A stretch of DNA of 64,000 nt, taken from positions 1-64,000 of the forward strand of contig CAYVVD010000012.1 in the NCBI GenBank assembly GCA_964454975.1, in the 5' to 3' direction. This document shows, piece by piece, positions 49,668 to 58,190 of this stretch. How positions within the stretch are numbered: the stretch's first letter is position 1; each line of letters begins with the position of its first letter. A model generated the notes under the pieces. That model was not told the origin of the DNA and ran no database searches. It was given only the letters and a program-made list of their open reading frames with translations. Source of the stretch: CAYVVD01 sp964454975 (GTDB lineage Bacteria; Bacteroidota; Ignavibacteria; Kapaibacteriales; UBA2268). The position numbers were made by a program, and so were the translations under genes.

Positions 49668-49862
49668 GTGATAGGTGTAACGCTACAAGCTAACGAAAAC
49701 ATTGACCGCGCATTAAGACGTTTTAAAAAGAAATACGAGCGCAGTGGTGTTTTACGTGAATACAAAAAAAGGACAGCATACATGAAACCGTCTGTTGAAA
49801 AAAGGCTCGCAAGGATGAAAGCTGCACGCAGGCAACACAAATCGATTATGGAACAGGATTAA
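49668..49862 (+). CDS. rpsU: 30S ribosomal protein bS21
   Basis: 64 residues. IDRALRRFKKKYERSGVLREYKKR is the bS21 signature, and the tail is very basic. The start is GTG at 49668 with GGAGGG six bases upstream. In Bacteroidota bS21 sits near the anti-Shine-Dalgarno end of 16S rRNA, and genes for it often have an unusually strong Shine-Dalgarno, as here. A clear terminator follows. Confidence 0.97.
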   Translation: MIGVTLQANENIDRALRRFKKKYERSGVLREYKKRTAYMKPSVEKRLARMKAARRQHKSIMEQD

Positions 49863-49880
49863 ACCCTTAAGACGTTTTGA

Positions 49881-49912
49881 AAAAGCCCCGTTAAATAACG
49901 GGGCTTTTTTTT
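49881..49912 (+). terminator. Hairpin terminator after rpsU
   Basis: GC-rich stem AAAAGCCCCGTT/AACGGGGCTTTT with a 4-base loop and eight T. Confidence 0.95.
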
Positions 49913-49968
49913 ATGCATTTCAACGTTTTTTATTATTTTACATCTTTATCTTTTAAACCCCTTTCAAA

Positions 49969-51141
49969 ATGGACAGAAGAAGTTTCCTCGCTTTCTCAAC
50001 CTTAGCCCCTGCATTTTTAATTAATGCCTGCAAAGATGCGGCAGAAATTAAAACACCGGGCGATGGAGTCAAAGGATTTCCGATAATCGATGTTTCAGGA
50101 AATTATTATGATATCGGATACCAAATAGCATCTAATTTTAAAGAAAACATCCTGGCTGTACTCGAGCAACAAAAGGAATGGGCTGATAACCTGAAAGCAA
50201 TTATTGCTACCGGAGAAGGCAGGCTGTATTCAAACAAACTTCTTGAAGCAACTAAAGCCCGCTTCCCCGAATATGTTGAAGAAATTCGCGGAATGGCCGA
50301 GGGATGTGGCCTCGAGTTCGATTTTATGTGGGCTATGAGTATAAAATCTGAGTTAAAAGTATTTGAAATGGAGAATCCGGGTTGCTCCACTGTTTACTAC
50401 AAAGACAATGAAAGGAACTGGCTGTTCCATAATGAAGACGGCGACATGGCTTATGGTGGACAGATGTTTCTTGCCAGGGTTGCCCCTCCTACGGGTGTAA
50501 ATTTCATCACTCTCGTTTACCCCGGCTTGATAATGGGTGTTGGTCCATCTTTCAATGAAGCAGGGATTGTTCAAACCACAAATTATATAGGTACAACAAA
50601 GTCATTTCCGGGGATCCCCCGTTATTTTATTGGAAGAGCTATACTTGAGTCAGAAAACCTTTTTGAGGCAATTCAATTAGCAACCACAAAATCCAGGGCG
50701 TTCCCATGGCATCACAACCTTGCTTCAATGAAAGAGAAAAAATACGTTTCAGTCGAAACATTGCCAAATGGAAAAGTGGGGATTCAAGTGCCTGATAAAA
50801 TGCCTTATATTCACACAAATCATCTTATAATTGGCAATACTTCCGATTACGAATTTGAGGATGTGCAATACAAACAGGTGTCATCGGTAAGCAGGTATAT
50901 GGCATTGTTGAAGGAAGGAATGACTCAAGATAAATCAATCATCAATCCAAACACAGTGTTAAAGGCGCTTAGCTCAAGGGAAAATGCACCGTATTCACCT
51001 TGCAGGATTCCCGAAGGGAACGTTAGAGGTATGACACTGGGAACCGCATGGTTTGACATTGAAAATCAGAAGGCCAGGTATTATGCAGGAACACCCGATA
51101 ATTCTGTTCAAAATGATATTTTTGACGAATACAGCTTTTAG
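49969..51141 (+). CDS. Exported C45-like (acyl-transferase/aminoacylase) Ntn-hydrolase
   Basis: 390 residues. The N-terminus (MDRRSFLAFSTLAPAFLINAC) combines a twin-arginine-like start with a lipobox Cys. The central part fits peptidase family C45 (penicillin acyltransferase, carcinine hydrolase): GNYYDIGYQIA near the start, GMAEGCGL, the likely nucleophile in NPGCSTVYY, then WLFHNEDGD and SFNEAGIVQTTN. In this family the Cys is usually exposed by self-cleavage; here it lies inside the chain at about residue 139. An amide-bond hydrolase or acyl transferase in the envelope is likely; the substrate is unknown. Confidence 0.82.
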   Translation: MDRRSFLAFSTLAPAFLINACKDAAEIKTPGDGVKGFPIIDVSGNYYDIGYQIASNFKENILAVLEQQKEWADNLKAIIATGEGRLYSNKLLEATKARFPEYVEEIRGMAEGCGLEFDFMWAMSIKSELKVFEMENPGCSTVYYKDNERNWLFHNEDGDMAYGGQMFLARVAPPTGVNFITLVYPGLIMGVGPSFNEAGIVQTTNYIGTTKSFPGIPRYFIGRAILESENLFEAIQLATTKSRAFPWHHNLASMKEKKYVSVETLPNGKVGIQVPDKMPYIHTNHLIIGNTSDYEFEDVQYKQVSSVSRYMALLKEGMTQDKSIINPNTVLKALSSRENAPYSPCRIPEGNVRGMTLGTAWFDIENQKARYYAGTPDNSVQNDIFDEYSF

Positions 51142-51193
51142 GCTTTGATTTTGTTGAGATTATTTACATTGTTTACTTATTTTAGATTATAAT

Positions 51194-51796
51194 ATGGGAA
51201 CTTCAGAGAGAAGAGAAAGAGAAAAGTCCGAACTCAGGGATAAAATCCTTAAAGCTGCCTCTGACATTTTATTCAATCAGGGTTTTGACAGCCTTTCAAT
51301 AAGGAATATTGCCAGTGAGATTGAATATTCGCCGAGAACTATTTACCTTTATTACGAAGATAAAAATCATCTCCTTGAGGAAGTAATCGATGAGGGATTT
51401 AATCACACTGTAAGGTCAATAAACAGAATACCGAAAGACAAGCGTGATACCGGAAAAGAGTATCTTGCTTTGATTGCTGAGTCTTACGTCAAATCTGCTA
51501 TCAATAATATGTCACATTTCCGCGCATATCTGCATTTAATAAATTCAGGAAACTATTTCAAACCCGGTCCGAACCAGAGATTTATTAATCAAAAAATAGC
51601 TGATTCGATAGGTTTAATAAGGGCTGACTTTAAAAAGTCTCCGGCAAGCCTTATAAATATGGCTTTAGTTATTATTTCTTCTTTGCGTGGCTTGGTAACA
51701 GGATTAATGATGCTCGATGGCATAGACCAGAAACGTGCTATTGAACAAACACGAATATTCTCGAATATTATAATAAACGGTTTGGAAATATACTGA
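51194..51796 (+). CDS. TetR-family transcriptional regulator
   Basis: 200 residues. The N-terminal 60 residues form the TetR DNA-binding domain (ILKAASDILFNQGFDSLSIRNIASEIEYSPRTIYLYYEDKNHL). The C-terminal ligand domain is helical. It precedes a lipoprotein gene by 10 bases and may control it or the upstream hydrolase. The ligand is unknown. Confidence 0.93.
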   Translation: MGTSERREREKSELRDKILKAASDILFNQGFDSLSIRNIASEIEYSPRTIYLYYEDKNHLLEEVIDEGFNHTVRSINRIPKDKRDTGKEYLALIAESYVKSAINNMSHFRAYLHLINSGNYFKPGPNQRFINQKIADSIGLIRADFKKSPASLINMALVIISSLRGLVTGLMMLDGIDQKRAIEQTRIFSNIIINGLEIY

Positions 51797-51806
51797 CACA
51801 GTTAGC

Positions 51807-52967
51807 ATGATTAAATGGTTATTGGCTGCTGCTTCGATATTAATTTTATCATGTGGCAGCGTTAAGGAGCAACGCTCAGATGTAAAAATCGAAGATTATA
51901 AACAACCGGCATCAAACCCGGTTTCGATTTATGATACTCTGCCTTCTAAATTTATATCACCTTTTAGTGTAAATATTGATAATTATAGTCTTGGCCCGAT
52001 AAAAAAGTCTGTTGAGGTCAATATCAAAAACACCGAAGATTACCGTAAGCTCGAATTACAGCTAATTGATACGAGAGGTGATGACAAACCTGTGTTATTA
52101 CTGCATTACGCAGGAAAGAAAAGAACAGATGCTTATTTCACTCCAGGGCTAACAATAGACAGAGACTTGTACAAAGGGTTATTCGGCGATGCTGTTTTCA
52201 GCACAATGGATATTGCTCATAAAATAAACACAGACAATGGCTTAAAAGCAGAGATGAAGTCAGTTGATAAATATGGGAATGATGTATTTTTTAGAATCAC
52301 AGAAAATCCGGATACAATAATTCAATTTTCCGAATACCAATTACCTTTAAGCAACATTGTTAAACCTATGTTTCTGCCGGTAATATTACATCCCAGGCGC
52401 AATAATGTTTCTGTAGCTAACACCAGTATTGAAATCAGGACTAAGCGACAGAACAGAGAACCGTTGGTTTTGGGTATTCCCGAGGATGAAGTCCTGTTTT
52501 ATGACATTCAATATTCTGAGAAACCGGCTTATTTTTATTTAAATAAAAATTATTCCGGTATTGTAGCACCTTTGGCCTTCAAGGGTTCTGCTAAACCATA
52601 CCTTAACGATGTTGAATTTATTCTCGACAAAGAAAACGGCTATCCAGAGATTGTATCAATCAAATCAAAATCGAATGGCAGCACCCTCAATATCGATTTT
52701 TCTCCAGCATTTCCTGATGTTACTTCTCTTAAGGATGGAATAGCACTCGAAGGCAAATTTGCAATACATCCTGACGGTCGGTTTTTAATTGCCGGAGGTG
52801 ATTACACTGTTAAGAACAATAACGGAATTGTTGAAATCGAGCTCATACCTTTGGAAACCATGACTGACACTTATAATTCCCTGTTGTCACAATTTCGCTG
52901 GAAGGGAATTGTAACAAAGGTAGGCAGGGAATATAAGCTGGAATCCGCCTGGTATTTTGAAGATTAG
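51807..52967 (+). CDS. Lipoprotein of unknown function
   Basis: 386 residues. The signal peptide ends in LILSCGS, a lipobox with Cys at position 16. The rest is beta-rich without motifs I recognise. It is likely co-transcribed with the TetR gene (10-base gap). The envelope location is supported, the function is not. Confidence 0.75.
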   Translation: MIKWLLAAASILILSCGSVKEQRSDVKIEDYKQPASNPVSIYDTLPSKFISPFSVNIDNYSLGPIKKSVEVNIKNTEDYRKLELQLIDTRGDDKPVLLLHYAGKKRTDAYFTPGLTIDRDLYKGLFGDAVFSTMDIAHKINTDNGLKAEMKSVDKYGNDVFFRITENPDTIIQFSEYQLPLSNIVKPMFLPVILHPRRNNVSVANTSIEIRTKRQNREPLVLGIPEDEVLFYDIQYSEKPAYFYLNKNYSGIVAPLAFKGSAKPYLNDVEFILDKENGYPEIVSIKSKSNGSTLNIDFSPAFPDVTSLKDGIALEGKFAIHPDGRFLIAGGDYTVKNNNGIVEIELIPLETMTDTYNSLLSQFRWKGIVTKVGREYKLESAWYFED

Positions 52968-53130
52968 TGAAAATCAATTATTCATGGGAAATCCTCAATA
53001 ATAACAATTGCAGTATTTCCTGCTTATTGTACAAACCGGTGGAAACCTTGTAATGTTGTTCTTTGTTACACTTCAGCTTCCGACTCCACAAAATACGTGG
53101 TAGTTTTGCGCTCGGTATGATACAGTAGTA

Positions 53131-55023
53131 TCAGTCCTCCAGGGTTGATAAGTTACCCGGATCCAATCCTAACTCTTTTGCTTTTAATACACGCCGCATT
53201 ATTTTTCCACTGCGTGTTTTAGGAAGTGAATCCACGAAATTGATTTTTTCCGGTTGAGCTATCGGGCCTACCTCGTGCCGAACATGCTTTCTCAATTCCT
53301 CTGCAAGCTCCTGGTTACCATCATAGCCTTTTGTAAGAATAACATAAACATGTATTGCATTGCCCTTTACATCGTGTGGCAGCCCTATTGCAGCCGCTTC
53401 TGCGACAGCATAGTGACTTACAAGGGCACTTTCGATTTCAGCAGTACCAAGCCTGTAGCCGGACACTTTTATAACATCATCTACTCTGCCGATAACCCAG
53501 TAGTAACCGTCTTCATCCCGCCTGGCGCTGTCTCCGGTAAGATACATCCCGGGGTACTTACTCCAGTATTGCTCAACATACCTTTCGGGATCGTTATAAA
53601 TAGTCCTTATCATCGAAGGCCATGGCGTTTTAATCACCAGGAATCCTTCTTCATTATCTTTTACCGGGTTGCCTTCCTCATTAAGTATATCCATTTCGAT
53701 CCCGGGGAAAGGTTTTGTACCCGAACCGGGTTTCAATGGCATTGCAGGTGTAGGTGTAATAATGAACATACCGGTCTCCGTCTGCCACCATGTATCCATA
53801 ATAGGGCACTTTCCATTTCCCACAACACGGTGATACCATTTCCAGGCTTCGGGATTAATTGGCTCGCCAACTGAACCGAGAAGCCTGAGAGATGATAAAT
53901 CATGCCTTGTTACCCATGAATCGCCAAAACGCATGAGGCCGCGAATCGCCGTTGGCGCAGTGTATAGAATGTTGATGCCATACTTCTCAATCATCTGCCA
54001 CCATCGGTTGGGATAAGGGTAATTGGGAGCGCCTTCGTAAAGGAAGCTTGTTGCGCCATTCAATAATGGCCCATAAACAATGTAACTGTGTCCAGTAATC
54101 CAGCCGGGGTCTGCAGCGCACCAGTAACGGTCATCTTCATTTATATCAAAGACATACTTCAATGTTGTATAAGTCCCAACCATATAACCACCGTGAGTAT
54201 GTAGAATAGCTTTGGGCTTTCCTGTAGTACCCGATGTATATAATATAAACAACGAATCTTCAGCATCCATAACAAGCGCTTCACTCTGCCTGTTGGCAAT
54301 CGGCAGGTCCATAAGTTCGTGGAGCCACATATCCCTTCCGGTCTGCATGCTTACTTCCTCTCCTGTTCTTCTGATTACAAGCACATGTTCGACCATACCT
54401 GCACGCTGGATGGCCTCGTCTGCAATTGCCTTTAGCGGGACTATTTTTCCACGCTGGTAAGCGCCATCCTGGGTTATTACAACTTTTGATTTGCTATCCT
54501 CTATTCTTTCATGAAGGGCCTCTACCGAGAATCCTCCATAAACAACCGAATGAACTGCCCCAACCCTGGCGCAGGCAAGCATAGCGATTATTGTTTCCGG
54601 AATTCTGCCCATATATATTGTGACCCTGTCACCTTTTTGCACTCCCAAACTGAGAAGCACATTTGCAAATTTGCATGTATCACGGTGGAGCGCATAATAG
54701 GACATTGAGCGGAATTCTCCTTTCTCCCCTTCCCATATAAATGCCAGTTTGTTCCTGCGGGGTGTTGTTACGTGAACATCGAGACAATTATAAGCGATAT
54801 TTGTCTGTGCACCGGTAAACCATTTATAAAATGGCTTATTTGAGTCATCAATCACATTGTCCCATTTTTTAAACCAGTGCAGGTTTTCGGCCTCGGCAGC
54901 CCAAAAACCTGTATAGTCTTCCTTCGCCTTTTTATCTGCAACTTCCCTGTCTTTAAGATTAGCATTTATTACAATATCATCCGAAGGATAATATACTTCA
55001 CCATGTAATTTATTTTCAGTCAT
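53131..55023 (-). CDS. acsA: Acetyl-CoA synthetase (AMP-forming)
   Basis: 630 residues, normal length. The adenylate-forming motif is LYTSGTTGKPKAILHTHGG. The acetyl pocket Trp is in DTWWQTETG. The hinge is GYYWVIGRVDDVIKVSGYRLG, and the C-terminal catalytic Lys607 is in PKTRSGKIMRR, the site acetylated in regulated homologues. It makes acetyl-CoA from acetate, ATP and CoA in the cytoplasm. GGAG lies five bases before the ATG. Its upstream region is shared divergently with the heme-uptake locus. An AT-rich 7-5-7 inverted repeat at 55047-55065 lies just upstream of the start. Confidence 0.97.
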   Translation of the reverse strand: MTENKLHGEVYYPSDDIVINANLKDREVADKKAKEDYTGFWAAEAENLHWFKKWDNVIDDSNKPFYKWFTGAQTNIAYNCLDVHVTTPRRNKLAFIWEGEKGEFRSMSYYALHRDTCKFANVLLSLGVQKGDRVTIYMGRIPETIIAMLACARVGAVHSVVYGGFSVEALHERIEDSKSKVVITQDGAYQRGKIVPLKAIADEAIQRAGMVEHVLVIRRTGEEVSMQTGRDMWLHELMDLPIANRQSEALVMDAEDSLFILYTSGTTGKPKAILHTHGGYMVGTYTTLKYVFDINEDDRYWCAADPGWITGHSYIVYGPLLNGATSFLYEGAPNYPYPNRWWQMIEKYGINILYTAPTAIRGLMRFGDSWVTRHDLSSLRLLGSVGEPINPEAWKWYHRVVGNGKCPIMDTWWQTETGMFIITPTPAMPLKPGSGTKPFPGIEMDILNEEGNPVKDNEEGFLVIKTPWPSMIRTIYNDPERYVEQYWSKYPGMYLTGDSARRDEDGYYWVIGRVDDVIKVSGYRLGTAEIESALVSHYAVAEAAAIGLPHDVKGNAIHVYVILTKGYDGNQELAEELRKHVRHEVGPIAQPEKINFVDSLPKTRSGKIMRRVLKAKELGLDPGNLSTLED

Positions 55024-55180
55024 TAATTCTCCAATAATTAATATTTATTAATTATATAAATTAATGAATATCAATAGATATACAATAGTCCATTGTTATT
55101 ATTTCATCCAGTTTGATTAATAATAGGGTTTTTAAATCTGTTTAATGGCGATTAATTGAAAAAATAGCCATTACTTATTA

Positions 55181-55211
55181 TTGACTGTACTAAAAAATGA
55201 ATTTATATTTG
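55181..55211 (+). promoter_or_regulatory. Promoter of the heme/tetrapyrrole locus (-33 TTG, N20, -7 TATATTTG)
   Basis: TTGAC at 55181 and TATATTTG at 55204-55211, with 20 bases between TTG and the -7 box, fit the Bacteroidetes consensus well. The first gene starts about 78 bases downstream (48 if the TTG start is used). No Fur-type box or cobalamin riboswitch was recognised. Confidence 0.7.
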
Positions 55212-55288
55212 TTCCCATTACTTTGTTATTTAGCCTAATCATTTATTAAGGCAGTGGTTTGAAAATATGGAATTATTTTGAGTACACA

Positions 55289-56257
55289 ATGGCAATATAT
55301 AGATATAAAATAATGCTTGTATTGATTGGTATTGCATTGCTTCCTGGCTGCCAGAGCGAAACAAATTATGGCGATCAAAAAGAAGACAGTAATAAAAACA
55401 GGAAATTGGGTGTCTTACTTGTCAGCCATGGTTCACATTCTGAAAAATGGCGGGAAATGCTCTTTGACGTAGAAGATTCAGTTCGCAGCTCTGTCCTTGC
55501 AAACCAACATATAGACGGAATTAAATCAGCCTATATGGAATATAACGAGCCTATGATTGCCACCCGGATGAAAGAATTCGATGCGGAAGGATACACAGAT
55601 GTTATAGTTATTCCTATGTTCCTTACAGTAAGCGGCCATACCTTCGACGATATTTCTGTAATACTTGGTCTGACTGATGACAAGGCAAAAGCAGATGAAC
55701 TTAAACTTGAGGGAATATTTACTTACAAAGCAAGAGTAAATACTGTCGTCACTCCATTACTTGATTTCCCCGGAGTTTTGAGGAACAATGTAGTCCGCAG
55801 GGTAGAAAATCTTTCTGATAATCCTGATGAAGAGGGGCTGGTTCTTGTTGCTTACGGAGACAAGACTTATAATAAGGAGTGGACAGCTCTGCTCGCAGAT
55901 ATAGCCGATGTCGTTGAGAAAAGAGTTGGAATCAACAAATACGAGTATAGCTGGTGTGGGCATATTGTTTCCTATGACACCAAGCCAACAACCGATGCAA
56001 TTGAAAATATTTTAAAAGAAAAGAATATAGCTATTACAATACCTGTTCTTGTAGCATTCGATGAGATGTTCCAAGTTGATATTATCGGTGGTGCAATCAA
56101 AAAAGTAAAGGGGGAAAAAGAAAGAGTTAAATATGTACCTGATGCCATACTGCCTGATCAAAACATCCAGCAATGGGTTATTGATATTTCGGTAAAGACA
56201 GCAAACGAAATAATTAGCGAGGAAGCAGGATACAATGAAGTGGCGAAAGCTAAATAA
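55289..56257 (+). CDS. Exported CbiX-like metal-tetrapyrrole chelatase (lipoprotein)
   Basis: 322 residues from the ATG at 55289; a TTG at 55259 would add ten residues. The signal ends in ALLPGC, a lipobox with Cys21, so the enzyme works outside the cytoplasm. The chelatase fold is two-lobed. The N-lobe has LLVSHGSH and TVSGHTFDDI, matching the two metal-binding His of CbiX. The C-lobe has lost both (VAYGDKT, VAFDEMFQVDIIG). The family inserts Co or Fe into sirohydrochlorin; a periplasmic relative, CbiK(P), is known in Desulfovibrio vulgaris. Beside HmuY and TonB genes it more likely acts on imported heme or another metal-tetrapyrrole. It overlaps the next gene by 23 bases. Confidence 0.85.
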   Translation: MAIYRYKIMLVLIGIALLPGCQSETNYGDQKEDSNKNRKLGVLLVSHGSHSEKWREMLFDVEDSVRSSVLANQHIDGIKSAYMEYNEPMIATRMKEFDAEGYTDVIVIPMFLTVSGHTFDDISVILGLTDDKAKADELKLEGIFTYKARVNTVVTPLLDFPGVLRNNVVRRVENLSDNPDEEGLVLVAYGDKTYNKEWTALLADIADVVEKRVGINKYEYSWCGHIVSYDTKPTTDAIENILKEKNIAITIPVLVAFDEMFQVDIIGGAIKKVKGEKERVKYVPDAILPDQNIQQWVIDISVKTANEIISEEAGYNEVAKAK

Positions 56258-56786
56258 TATACTGCACAGGGACATAGGTTATTTTTTCACATTCATGGTG
56301 CTTATTTATGCATTATCAGGAATAGCAGTAAATCATGCTGAATCCTGGAATCCGAATTTTGTAATTGATAAGCAGGAAGTTAAACTGAATTTCCCTTCAA
56401 AAATGGAAAAAATAAACAGGCAAATAATCGACCGTGAGCTCGAAAAAATCGGTGAAAAGGACAACTACAAAGTACATGATTTCCCGTCCAAAAATAAAAT
56501 TAAAATTTATTTCGAGGATGGTTCGTTACTATACAGAATCGATGAAGGGGTTGGCGATTATGAAAAAGTTAACCGCAGGGTATTGTTCTATGAAATAAAC
56601 CTTCTGCATTTTGATCCGGGGGGATTATGGACATTTTTCTCAGATATTTTTTGCATTTCTCTGATTATAATGTCAGTGACCGGTTTGTTTGTTATTAAAG
56701 GTAAAAATGGTCTTAGTGGGCGTGGAAAATGGATAATAACAGCAGGGCTTATTCTGACGGTCCTGTTTGCAATGAATTATGTTTAG
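56235..56786 (+). CDS. PepSY-associated membrane protein
   Basis: 183 residues. The first helix (RDIGYFFTFMVLIYALSGIAVNH) is the conserved PepSY-associated TM motif with its early His. A periplasmic PepSY-like domain (about 45-125) and two C-terminal helices follow. Relatives occur in iron and heme uptake operons and in ferric reductases, and may pass electrons or heme across the inner membrane. The start overlaps the chelatase gene and has GGAAGCAGGA upstream. Confidence 0.82.
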   Translation: MKWRKLNNILHRDIGYFFTFMVLIYALSGIAVNHAESWNPNFVIDKQEVKLNFPSKMEKINRQIIDRELEKIGEKDNYKVHDFPSKNKIKIYFEDGSLLYRIDEGVGDYEKVNRRVLFYEINLLHFDPGGLWTFFSDIFCISLIIMSVTGLFVIKGKNGLSGRGKWIITAGLILTVLFAMNYV

Positions 56787-56811
56787 TTTATTAATTTTCT
56801 AAGGTGTATAT

Positions 56812-58116
56812 ATGTACAAACTTTACTCAATAATAGTTGTTTTGATAATGATTTCCTGTTTGGAAGCATTGGCAGAAACAAAAGGAACCTCACTCGGGGC
56901 GCAATATGCCAACAATGTGTGGTACAGCTTCGAAGACGGTGTTGTGAAAGAAGAGCCTAAGGACAACTGGGACATCGCCTTCCAGGATGGCCAGAACGGC
57001 GGAATTATGATTAATGGACAGAAAGGCATTCAGTTATTTCACGTTCCCGGTTCAACCGAGCTGAATTTTGGTGAAACCATTGACACAAGTGGAATGTCCG
57101 AAAATTGGAACAGGTGGATTAACTCCGATGAGAAATGGGGTGTTGGTGCATTCAACCTCGGGCTTGACGGATTTGAATCAGGTGGTGAATTTGGGTGGGG
57201 TTATTATGATTTCAACTCGCACTCAATACTGGGCGAAACAGTTTTCGTGATTGTTCTGAAAGATGGAAGCACCTGGCAAGTTTTGGTTGAATCGCTAATA
57301 AGTGGTGTTTATACTGTGAAAATGGCAAACCTGGACGGTAACAACGAAACTACTTTTACCATTAACAAAAATGATTATGAAAAAAGGAACTACATATATT
57401 ATTCGATTGAGAATCAGCAGGTAGTTGACCGGGAGCCAATGCATACAGAATGGGACTTGCTATTCTGTAAGTATGAAATTTTGCTCGAGTTCCAACCCGG
57501 TGTTTCAATTCCATACCCTGTTACGGGCGTTAAAAGCGGAGTGGGGCTAAGAGTTGCAGAACTGAATGACGTTGACACGGAAAATGTAAATACTCCTAAG
57601 CTGAACGACATAAATTATTCATCAACCATTACAACAATCGGTTCAGACTGGAAGAATTTTAACCTGGATGATGGAATATATGAGATTGTTGAAAACAGGG
57701 TATATTTTGCTTCAAAGGCAACAGTCGATGATCCTCATCATGGGCTTTACAAGCTGGTCTTTACGGAATTTGAAGGCAGTTCAACCGGCAATATTGCATT
57801 TGAGCAGGAAGATTTAACAGGTACGTCAGTTTCTGATGATGAACATATGGTTGGCAAATTTGCATTGTATCCGAATGTAATTAACCGTGGAGAAGGTTTC
57901 ACTGCAATTTTTGATGCTTTTGTATTGAATAATTCAAACATCGAAATAAGCATTGTAGATACAAATGGCGAAACTATTTATTCCGGTTTTGAAAATGGGA
58001 TTGAAGTTGGCATCAACCAGGTCTATTTGCAGCCGGAAAACTTAACGGGAGGATTGTATTTTGTTGTAATCAATAATGGTCAATCAACCTCCGTTAACAA
58101 GTTAATAGTAAAATAA
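56812..58116 (+). CDS. HmuY-like surface protein with T9SS sorting domain
   Basis: 434 residues with a signal peptide (to about residue 21). Two HmuY-like halves are recognisable by the NWDIAFQDG and EWDLLFCKYE motifs and by PYPVTGVKSG. The C-terminal 80 residues are a T9SS type A domain (GKFALYPNVINRGEGF, IEISIVDTNGETIYSG, LTGGLYFVVIN). HmuY proteins bind heme and are usually lipoproteins, so export and anchoring by T9SS is unusual. It has AAGGTG upstream and lies 25 bases after the PepSY gene. A terminator follows, so later genes may be expressed at a lower level. Confidence 0.82.
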   Translation: MYKLYSIIVVLIMISCLEALAETKGTSLGAQYANNVWYSFEDGVVKEEPKDNWDIAFQDGQNGGIMINGQKGIQLFHVPGSTELNFGETIDTSGMSENWNRWINSDEKWGVGAFNLGLDGFESGGEFGWGYYDFNSHSILGETVFVIVLKDGSTWQVLVESLISGVYTVKMANLDGNNETTFTINKNDYEKRNYIYYSIENQQVVDREPMHTEWDLLFCKYEILLEFQPGVSIPYPVTGVKSGVGLRVAELNDVDTENVNTPKLNDINYSSTITTIGSDWKNFNLDDGIYEIVENRVYFASKATVDDPHHGLYKLVFTEFEGSSTGNIAFEQEDLTGTSVSDDEHMVGKFALYPNVINRGEGFTAIFDAFVLNNSNIEISIVDTNGETIYSGFENGIEVGINQVYLQPENLTGGLYFVVINNGQSTSVNKLIVK

Positions 58117-58136
58117 AAGTTTTGTAAAGTGATTTT

Positions 58137-58176
58137 GAGGCTGTTTACGGTAGTGCTTACCGAAGCAGCCTCTTTT
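58137..58176 (+). terminator. Hairpin terminator inside the heme locus
   Basis: GAGGCTGTTTACGGTA pairs with TACCGAAGCAGCCTC (one mismatch and one bulge), followed by TTTT. It may lower, rather than abolish, expression of the TonB receptor behind it. Confidence 0.75.
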
Positions 58177-58190
58177 AAAAAATTCTAAAA

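Noticed and set aside
53100..53130. GATAC-AGTA-GTATC hairpin as the acsA terminator
   Set aside because: Only a 5-bp stem and no T-run on the minus strand.
55047..55065. ATTAATT-N5-AATTAAT inverted repeat upstream of acsA as a Fur or other operator
   Set aside because: Only A and T, in an AT-rich region, and not close to a Fur box; chance is likely.
55024..55288. Cobalamin riboswitch in front of the chelatase gene
   Set aside because: No B12-box-like sequence or structured GC-rich leader is visible; the region is AT-rich with a plain promoter.
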